A stretch of 64,000 nt of DNA from Actinernus sp. WN-2022. Its lineage: Eukaryota > Cnidaria > Anthozoa > Actiniaria > Actinernidae. The notes beneath the pieces are model-generated. The model was not told the DNA's origin. It ran no database searches and saw nothing but the letters and a program-made list of their open reading frames with translations. The stretch covers positions 57,275,860-57,339,859 of the forward strand of contig JAOWCC010001634.1 of the NCBI GenBank assembly GCA_030867875.1. Reading direction: 5' to 3'. Within the stretch, counting starts at the first letter, position 1, and each line of letters begins with the position of its first letter. The translations under genes were made by a program, and so were the position numbers. Positions 55,958 to 64,000 of this stretch are shown here, piece by piece.

Positions 55958-57491
55958 CATAGGCCAACCACAACAATGAAGTGAAAACTATAGTAAAACA
56001 TGTTTACATATTGTTTGTGAAGTGAAAACAAGAATAAAACATGTTTTACATACTTTTTGTGAATTTGTCACTTTTTTACCCTCCCTCCCCTCCCCCCTAC
56101 TTTTAAGACTGCTCAATTCAAATTCAAACTATAACGGATAACAAGGTCGGCAACTTCAAGCCAGTCTGGTGGCAAAACAGAAAACAAAATTGTCAATATC
56201 GGAAACTAAATAAAACTCAAACACAATTTCAACACCACACAAAGATAAACCAATGACCAAACTACCTTTGTAGCGAAAAATATGAGTCGAATATCACAAG
56301 AAGCGATTGTTTTGGACGAAGTTTTCGAGTACAGAACGGCTTCGTGGATGTGTCTTGAGTTAAGGTTCGACCAGCGCGGTTATTGTGAGTCCTGGGCACA
56401 AGACCAAACACTCCCTACCCAGCTATTATAGGGAAGACAAATGAGACGACAAACAAATAAACAGACCTCAGTGCTCAGGGGATGCAGTTATGTTTTGAAA
56501 AGTTTCTTACGATCTAAAAGTAAAACCATAAGAGTGGGAAGATAGCTGGATCAAACTGAAAGCCTGACACTACAAATTCCAAAACTGTTTAGATAATCAA
56601 GTGTACAATTAGTTGATGTTTATGTCACTTTCATCGAACTGCAAATCGACATAAAATTTAGATAACTTGTTTGCTCCACTGCTTACCACAAAGGACCTCT
56701 TTAAGAAGTCAATCTGCAGTTGCACACAATACTCTGCCCTAGCTGGCCCGTCAGCTTTACCAAGGTTACTTTGTTCGGCAATGCCGTTTGTCAACTTGTC
56801 TTGCCAACCAGCCATTTATCTCCTCCAAATACCAAGTTTTCTCACTGTCTTAGTTCAGTCACAGCTCTTGCTCTAGATTTAGGTAAGTCGCTTCCCTAGC
56901 CACGGAGTCTCCAACTCTTATGGTTTTAGTGTTAGATCGTAAGAAACTTTTCAAAACATAGCTGCATCCCCTGAGGACTGAGGTCTGTTTATTTGTTTGT
57001 CGACTCATTTGTCTAAGTTCCCTATAGGGTAGGGAGAGCGTTTGGTCTCGTGCCCAGGACTCGCAGTAACCGCGCTGGTCGAACCTTAACTCAAGACACA
57101 TCCGCAAAGCCGTTCTGTACTCGAAAACTTCGTCCAAAACAATCGCTTCTTGTGATATTCGACTCATATTTTTCGCTACGAAGGTAGTTTGGTCATTGGT
57201 TTATCTTTGTGTGGTGTAGAAATTGTGTTTGAGTTTTATTTAGTTTCCGATATTGACAATTTCGTTTTTTGTTTTGCCACCAGACTGGCTTGAAGTTGCC
57301 GACCTTGTTATCCGTTATAGTTTGAATTTGAATTGAGCGGTCTTAAAAGAAGGGGGGAGGGGAGGGAGGGTAAAAAAGTGACAAATTCACAAAAAGTATG
57401 TAAAACACGTTTTATTCTTGTTTTCACTTCACAAACAATATGTAAACATGTTTTACTATAGTTTTCACTTCATTGTTGTGGTTGGCCTATG
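55958..57491. mobile_element. Palindromic foldback element D, ~580-bp arms that both encode a peptide
   Basis: Ends CATAGGCCAACCACAACAAT and ATTGTTGTGGTTGGCCTATG are perfect inverted partners, flanked by a 7-bp direct repeat GTCAATC (55951-55957; 57492-57498). The arms match almost base for base for about 580 bp. Each arm contains MSRISQEAIVLDEVFEYR (plus strand at 56281, minus strand at 57167). The unpaired centre is about 350 bp. No transposase motif recognised. Confidence 0.85.
56609..57167 (-). CDS. Two short ORFs of element D, unrecognised
   Basis: From 57167 a 102-codon ORF starts MSRISQEAIVLDEVFEYRTA and is rich in Arg/Gln (RQMSRQTNKQTSVLRGCSYV); it ends at 56859. A second, 68-codon ORF (56815-56609) starts MAGWQDKLTNGIAEQSNLGK. 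I do not recognise either family. In the plus-strand arm the first ORF is broken by a stop after about 48 codons, so the minus copy is the better preserved. It may be a captured gene piece or the element's own protein. Confidence 0.4.
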
Positions 57492-58000
57492 GTCAATCCG
57501 GAAGTGTTTTGCTCATAGCATTGAACAGAATGAAATATATATTTAAAAAAAGCAAATATTGGTTCCAATAAACCAGCATCTTGAATTTAGACATTGGTCT
57601 CGAAAGCTATAAAAGGCAAGCTGACCGACCAACTACAGAACAACAAAACATTTTTTTGCTGTCAACTTGTTTCTGGTATCACATGTCTGTCAAAGACTAC
57701 TATTCTCAATATATGCACATTATATTAACCATGCTAATTCACACATACCTGAACCTGTTTGCACGATTACATCGGTAGTACAGAGTAGAGCTCAGGCTGC
57801 TATATGGGGATCGGGCAAGACTAAACTGAAATTCACTGATCGATCCTCTGGCAGCCACAGTAGTTAAATGTTAAGTGTCAGCACCATTCATTCTCTGTGA
57901 CCTAGCCTGTGTTGCAAAATTTTCTTTCCATAATAACCAAAAACTAGGCTTGTGTACTCGAAAAATGGTATTGTAACTACCCAAAATGCAGTCTCATATA
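57492..58000. other. Unassigned stretch
   Basis: No supported gene; AT-rich sequence between element D and element E. Confidence 0.5.
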
Positions 58001-58599
58001 GGCCTTTTGCAGGACCTGGTCATGTGACCTTTTTAGCCTGTCTATCAAAAAAAATTGGCATTAGAACAACATGAATGCCAGAAATGGAAAGAGCAAGCCA
58101 AAATTCTAAAGCAAAAAGCCCAAGTTTTAGGTTCATATCTTTAAATCTGAAAGAATGGCAATTTTTTGAAAACTTGCCATGCCAGTCAGAAAAAAAAAGC
58201 CTCACAAACTCTGTTAAACAAGAGCCCATCTGGGCTTCCACTCGGGCCACATGAGATTGAAGATGAAATACACTTTCATTTGAAATCCTCTTAGTAATAA
58301 CCAAAGGTAAGAATTATTAGGTGAATTTAGCAGTCTTTAGGAGTGGGCCGGTAGCGCAGTGACTTTCATTCTCTGCTCCCCTAGTATATATGTAATTTAA
58401 TATTTTTGTTTTTCTCGTATTTAAACACTACTTATTCGTTTAACACACTGCATTTGAGCAGGCATATATTCATTGTTTTGAACCCGAGAATTAACTGTAC
58501 TACCGTACTTCATGGTCCCTTTCTTTAGTAGTGGGTTGTCGGTCAGGTGATTGTAAACTCTCGTCATTTAGCACAGAAAATGTATTCTTATTAATAGGG

Positions 58600-59089
58600 A
58601 TCGGGTTGTACGTCATGTAAGAAAGATGGCTCTTGAACAAACTGATTCGTTGCTAAAGCTTCAGTAGGTTGGGTAGTCTCGGAACACTGGAGACCTTGGT
58701 CTTTCATTGTCTTCTTTTTTGTATTCTTGATATTTTTTTTTAAGTTTGAAAGTCGGATCTCAGCTTTTTTATATCCGCTTTCAACTCGCCATTTTCAACT
58801 TCTAGGTCAATAATACGTGATGACAGCATCTTGATTTCGGTCTTGTATGTATATACATGTATTATCTTGCTGCACTAATTTGTCTTCCAAATGACAGTTT
58901 CGTTTCGATGTGACAGAGTAAGAATTCATTACGCATATCAGTTAGGTCAGCCTCCATGTTACAAATCAAGGTCATTAAAGCAGCGAGAGAGTTCTTATTG
59001 CGTGCTAACAATCCTCGTGAAGAATCTAAAGAATTCCGTCTCTTCCAGTTTGAATTTGACTCATGTGTATGTTGCTTTTGGAGTTTCAA
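58600..59089 (-). pseudogene. Degraded coiled-coil ORF in element E
   Basis: Minus strand from 59089: SLAALMTLICNMEADLTDMR, a stop, then a heptad-like LSSRIIDLEVENGELKADIK, then a frame break at the A9 tract near 58738, and KDQGLQCSETTQPTEALATN. Looks like one decayed gene with a coiled coil; family not recognised. Confidence 0.4.
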
Positions 59090-59498
59090 GGATATGTTGA
59101 TCCAAAACTACAGGCTTTTGGGGTTTTTCATTTCATGTTCTCAAGCATGTCGCGCGTGACCTTTGTTTCTTCATTCATTAAGTTCTCTACTTTCATCTGT
59201 AATCTGGGAAACTCAATCTTTGCCCATGCCTTGGCACATAACTATTCCTGTTGTTAAGTAGACGTGGATGATTATAAGTAAAATCCTTCTGACACCATGT
59301 TTCATGAAGCGACCACACGACCCGCCATTATGAACCAAACAACGCTTTATTCCAAATATGGCTAGTGCCAAATATGGCACGGACAGGAAGCGGAAGCACA
59401 TACTGTAACAGTTTCTGCTAGGTCAATATCCTCGCTGGAACGAAATAACTTGATCTCAATACTCTCTGATCCAACTTACGGTAAATTTAAAGCTCTGA

Positions 59499-60544
59499 CC
59501 ACGCCGGGCACAAATGATCGTAAAAACGGAGGGTTTTATATATATTTAAAAGTTTTCGACATAGAAGAATGAATTTTGGTAGGTGTATAAAGGAGTGTAA
59601 ACAAAACAAAGTCTGATAAGTTAAGCTAATATAGCCATCATTATGACGTCACAATGACGTCATATATCCTTTTCTAATAGGTTTCTTATAATTTTTTATT
59701 ACCTCTAGAAACGTTTTATTATATATTTTTAAAATCTCTTGTTCATGAGAATGAAATAATTGAAAACCCGTTATCGATCGGTTAAAGTAAACGAAAGTTA
59801 TTAAAGTTTGAATTTTGGTAATTTTCCCGCCAAAAATTGGCGGGAAATAAATAGCATTAAACCATTTATGAAAATGTCGCTTGTTTTAACTTTTACAGTT
59901 CGAAATACTGGTGCATCATATTTTGCACAATAATAGAGCTATTTAGTAGTAACAACGTGTTCTTTTTAGAATTTTGATTTTTTGAGTATAACAGCTTAGA
60001 ATTGAAGCCCCATTTTTTTGTATACGTCATTATGACGTCATAAATATATTTGTGTACCCTCAGAAAATAGCCAGTTCAATGTTTTTGGAATTTTATCAAT
60101 GAAATGCATTTGGCTAATACTCACAAGTCATAGTATTCTCTTTAATAATATTTTTATAGTCGGCAATCTGATTTAAGCTTGAAGTATGACGTCACTAATA
60201 ATGACGTCATAAAAACAGTAAATCGTCCATAACTTTGAATATGTTTATCGTAGAAAGTTCAAATTTTCGGCAAATTAATATATTTCATAAAAGCTTTCTG
60301 ATGACATAATATTTTTGAAACGTGTTTTAAAGATTAATTTTCACCAAAAAAGGAGGCATCCCTTATGACGTCACAACAACGTCACAATACAGAACAAAAT
60401 TGTCCCGAAAAATGTAGTCTTACTTTGTTACCAACCTGCCAACATTTCGTCAAATTTAGAGTAGAAGTAAGGAAATGGCGTTACTTTTACGTTTTATGTT
60501 ACACTCAACTCCACCGTTTTTACGGTTATTCGTGCCCGGCGTGG
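59499..60544. mobile_element. Inner TIR element with six CRE palindromes
   Basis: CCACGCCGGGCACAAATGAT at the left is imperfectly inverted as TTATTCGTGCCCGGCGTGG at the right, with CGTAAAAACGG adjoining in both arms. The interior has TGACGTCA six times (two near 59645, one near 60034, two near 60187-60204, one near 60366). No clear target duplication and no coding sequence. Confidence 0.7.
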
Positions 60545-61401
60545 ACAGTTTTTAAGAGACTCATAATATTGGTCTTGAAGTGCCTTCACCCAAAATAAGA
60601 TGTTCTCTTCGGATGTTTTAAATGCAGCACAGCGAGCCGATGACTTATAGATTCCAATATCTATTTCTTCGAATTTTAGCTTTCCGGATCCTGGCCCCAG
60701 TTCACTGGCTTCAGGTCGTCGTACGTGTCGTATATAAAATCACTGGCCATCTGGGTAAAAAACGCGGTCCTTCGGCTCCGACAATAGCGCCAGTTGAAAT
60801 ATCCTGAGCCTGTTGGAAGTCTTTCGCACGAGTGAAGTTAAATAAAACATTAAACTGGCTTACATTTGAGAGATGGGACTCCAAATTAGAGAGAAAGTTG
60901 CTCGCGGGTCCTCCGCCATCTTGCTTTACTGTATTAAATTATGTAAATAAATTAACCTGGTGATTGTTGCGTGACCAGCACAGTGCAATCTGATTGGCTG
61001 AATTTGACCTTTAACGCATGCGCAGAAATTTTGCTACACGGAATAAAAAAATATAAAAAAATATGTTATTTTTGATTGACAGGGTAAAAAGGTCATGTGA
61101 CCAGGTCCTGCAAAGGGCCTATTGTGCGTTCTTGTGTATATTTTGCATGTTCTTGGCAGAATTACATAATAAAGGAAAACAAAAGTCCATCCCTTATGCC
61201 TGAGATATCGACTTCTGCAGTCCTGTCATGAAATCAGTTGAATCAGGCAGTGCCCTATTTGTACCTGAAAGGAAGATGAAAAACATTTTCTCACTAATTG
61301 TGGATTTTACACTGACCTTCTCTGGCTATGAGTACAAGTAATAGAAGTATATATATATATGCAAAAAATAATGAAATTCCATACCTTTTTCAAACTCCCA
61401 G

Positions 61402-63404
61402 AGACTGTTTTTGCTGCTGTTGAACGTCAGTTTATATATTTCAGTAATAAGTACAAATTATGTAGAAGAAACATCCTGCATTTCACCTCTAAGAAAATTC
61501 CCATTGTAATAAGTGATTTAAATTTTTTTCTGATGATTACTTTATTAGCTTTATTATGAGTGACAAGTATTTCAAGCGATATTCAGAAAGACTGCGTGGG
61601 CCTTCCTTTGAGGAGATAGATCGACGTGATCCTGTAGCTTTTACAGAAGCGAGGGAGCAGTGGGTTCTAAATCGCTTGGTCGAGCTGGAAACTGTGAAAA
61701 TATTAAGAGAGAGGATGGCTGATTGTTACAAAAAGGAGGAAGTCAATGCAAGACAGAATTGCCGGACAATAGTGGACCAATATATGAAGGCATTTAAAGC
61801 TTACAAAGCCAAAGGTAACTTACTGTGATATATTTTATTTTTTCCAAATCTACTGGTTTCTCAAATAGCTTTTTTAAATATTGCTGATTCTCAAAGGAAA
61901 GAACTAACATGCCATTTTTAGAAAATGCCATTCCATTGTTATATAATTATGACACCATGGAACAGATCTTCACTAGCCACATTAATTTTGATCTGGCTGC
62001 CCTTGGAGATTCATGTGAAAGAGTAATTGCACTTTTTTCAGTTTTATGCATAAATAACACAGGACTGACAGGGTAACAAAATCAATGAAGATGCAAAAAA
62101 TGGTTCCACAAATATACCTAACCTAACTATTTCTCTCAATGACAAAGAGCAGGGCTCAAATTTAATGCTCGCACACAAAAATGCTAACAATTTTTTTAAT
62201 TTGTGAGTGAAAAAAGTTTACACTAGCAAATTGCTGCAAAGTCTATTTAGCAGATGTGTAAATTATATTAATAAAATATGTTTTTGTATGAAATAAATGT
62301 ACTTCTAATCAATTAAAGTGATCTTGTGAACATATAGAATATGAGCAGCCTAGTTTCTAGGTCTTCTGGCTGGTATTTTGTCTGAGTCACCAACTGTCAA
62401 CCAGAAGGCCTAGCAGAATTTATCCCAGCTGGGCCCAACAATTAGCAAAAATGGGCCCAAGAAGGTGACCACTCTTGATGACAAGGGGGAAGATAGTTCA
62501 AAGACTTGCATGCATCATGTGATAGGAAAATCACATTGAGTTTTCTTATTCTACAATGTTTGACGTTTGTGTAATTTCAATGGTAAAACCTGGCAAAATG
62601 TAGTCGGAGTATTAAAATTTAAATTATTGAATATTGTGTATTTTTTAAAGTAATTAAACTCACTCGTGAAGTACACTTTGTTCACCTTTATTCAACAAAA
62701 TCCTTGGCACTTCGATTCCAAGCTGTTCATCTTACAGATTTGGATTCGCTGCCTGATGTTAGCAGAGAAGAGAGACCAACAGCAGCAAGAGCCATCTTCA
62801 CTTTTTACCAGTGGAATGAACTCATTTACATATTGTGCTTCATCAAATGGGTAGAAGTGGTTGAGCCGTGAAACTCAATGCGATATTCACCTTGAGCAGG
62901 TTTCCTCCACGCCAAACAGGCAAAGTGCTTTTCAAATCCAAGCAAAACTCTCTTAAAGAATCAAACCCATGCTTTGATATTTGCTCATTACAAGCTCTTC
63001 ACGAGAAAATGTATACCGAATCCGTGGCCGCCATGTAGGATCAAATTCTGCTAGGCCTTCTGGCACCAATGAGCAGTGATGTCACAAGCCATTACAAACC
63101 ACAGGGACCCCATTAACCCACTCAGACAAAATACCAAGCCAGAAGGCCAAGGGACTAGGCTGGAATATGAGTATGTGACATTTCATTTTGGCAGTATCCT
63201 CCGAAATTTGGCTTCTGGAAAAAACTCCTACTAGCAGATATTGGCTAGTGGATTTAGAAGTTAAGTTGGAGCACAATAAACATATTGTTGTACATGTATG
63301 TGTAAAGTATTCCTTACCACAAATTTGTTTGGTTTTTGTTTTCAGCTTGGGGAAATACTCCTGAGGGTAACTGGAGCAAATGGAAGGTTCCCATTGAAGA
63401 TTGA
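61402..63404 (+). CDS. NDUFB10: NDUFB10 (complex I subunit PDSW), 3' exons
   Basis: Accessory subunit of mitochondrial complex I on the intermembrane-space side of the membrane arm. Exons: 61402 to about 61455 (ETVFAAVERQFIYFSNKYK, human FIERQHAKNRYYYYHRQY), roughly 61577-61814 (RLRGPSFEEIDRRDPVAFTE, REQWVLNRLVELETVKILRE, DCYKKEEVNARQNCRTI, MKAFKAYKAK), and 63346-63404 (WGNTPEGNWSKWKVPIED, stop TGA 63402-63404). The CX11C pair at 61724-61762 matches human ACQQREGQNYQQNC exactly in spacing. The junction between the first two exons is unresolved: the obvious donor after TTAT at about 61450 joins to a stop with the obvious acceptor at about 61577. The human upstream cysteine pair has no counterpart in the pieces seen. 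5' exons were not found. The last intron holds element C. Confidence 0.72.
62346..63162. mobile_element. Mutator-like MITE C, 9-bp target duplication
   Basis: CAGCCTAGTTTCTAGGTCTT at the left is inverted at the right (GGCCAAGGGACTAGGCTG), continuing through CTTCTGGCTGGTATTTTGTC and TGAGT. Perfect 9-bp flanks GAATATGAG (62337-62345; 63163-63171). 817 bp in the last NDUFB10 intron. No transposase. Confidence 0.85.
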
Positions 63405-63631
63405 ACTGTGTGTACATTAAAACAACAGGATAGTTTTGTTAAGAAATTCATATTGTGTTCAGAAAATTATGAGTTATTTTAAGGGACAACACATGTTGTA
63501 AGTGAGCCAGGAGTGGGCAAAACTTGTCATCTATTTCTGCAGCAGTACTAATATGTTACAAGAGAGATTAATTCAAGTGTTTTAGAATAATTTTTAGGCC
63601 TTTGCATACAATGTTATGGTGATAATTTGGC

Positions 63632-63637
63632 AATAAA
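63632..63637 (+). terminator. NDUFB10 polyadenylation signal
   Basis: AATAAA 228 nt after the NDUFB10 stop codon; the only canonical hexamer close downstream. Confidence 0.5.
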
Positions 63638-64000
63638 ATAATTGTTTACATTCCAACCCCAGAGATTGCACTAGACCAGTATATGTCAGTTTTTACCAAT
63701 ACAAATTTGAACTGTACCATGACATACTGGGACTGCTGTTATTAATGTGACTCAATCTGTACCAAAAAAAAACATTTTGTACCAGTACAGAGAGTACAGT
63801 GGCTTATAATATGCATAATCTGTTTTTCTTTTGATAACCCTCAATATAATTTGTCAAAGAACTGATGTTCTCAGTTGAACAGAAATTACTTCATGAATCA
63901 CTTAAATTCAGTGTACGGTAGCTTGTCTGTTCACCGTGTTGTAATTAACACTTCATAAGTTATTTTCATTCATTGCCTCAGCTATCGTCTGTCTGTCAGA
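63638..64000. other. Right-edge flank, nothing recognised
   Basis: AT-rich, no ORF or repeat of note. Confidence 0.5.

Larger units (their letters stand above)
58001..61119. mobile_element. 3.1-kb DNA element E, TA target duplication
   Basis: GGCCTTTTGCAGGACCTGGT at the left is inverted at the right (ACCAGGTCCTGCAAAGGGCC); the arms extend about 50 bp through CATGTGACC and CTGTC-ATCAAAAA. TA flanks both ends (57999-58000, 61120-61121). Minus-strand coding scraps: MAEDPRATFSLIW with a donor near 60865, and a coiled-coil-like reading (LSSRIIDLEVENGELKADIK) near 58760-58860, broken by a frameshift in an A run. No transposase recognised. It contains the inner element 59499-60544. Confidence 0.75.

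Noticed and set aside
63082..63417. 111-codon minus-strand ORF at the NDUFB10 3' end
   Set aside because: Antisense to the last NDUFB10 exon and to the end of element C.

Overview
The window is eukaryotic nuclear DNA: spliced housekeeping genes with GT-AG introns, many small exons, and introns full of transposable-element remnants and tandem repeats. The proteins are animal-like. The frequent word TACATGTA and the abundance of foldback/MITE-type elements suggest an anthozoan cnidarian, probably a stony coral, but that placement is inference. There are no prokaryotic operons, CRISPR arrays, rRNAs or convincing tRNAs.

Four genes account for the coding content. (1) WIPI2, minus strand, first three coding exons only (7224 down to 5503); the rest lies beyond the left edge. 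(2) NOL11, plus strand, 21 coding exons from 7633 to 39269, about 716 codons, close to the human length of 719 recalled from memory. (3) RPL3 (uL3), minus strand, 7 coding exons from 52503 down to 41991, 407 codons, with a 5'TOP-type start. (4) NDUFB10, plus strand, 3' part at 61402-63404, with an unresolved internal splice junction and 5' exons not located. WIPI2 and NOL11 start head to head 408 bp apart around a perfect CRE palindrome. NOL11 and RPL3 are convergent.

Most remaining sequence is mobile or repetitive. 1-5 kb: a recurrent interspersed repeat, a LINE scrap and a 24-unit 117-bp satellite. 8-25 kb: MITEs, a LINE tail and a 1.1-kb element with long terminal inverted repeats, a 9-bp target duplication and a RecQ-like helicase fragment. 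25.9-28.4 kb: a decayed Ty3/gypsy pol. 30-36.6 kb: 52-bp, 10-bp, 13-bp and 61-bp tandem arrays. 42-52 kb (RPL3 introns): MITEs and a second RecQ-fragment element, again with a 9-bp target duplication. 53-61 kb: a LINE inside a satellite, a 1.5-kb palindromic element whose arms both encode the same peptide, and a 3.1-kb TA-flanked element containing an inner element with six CRE palindromes.

The most unusual signals are: (a) a 61-bp minisatellite made from the end of NOL11 exon 19 plus its splice donor, giving 21 tandem donor-like copies; (b) the WIPI2-intron satellite, whose units read in the gene's sense direction look like 24 tandem mini-exons; (c) Mutator-like foldback elements that have captured RecQ-helicase or other gene fragments, two of them duplicated into both arms; (d) a duplicated NOL11 C-terminal coding segment just after its stop codon.
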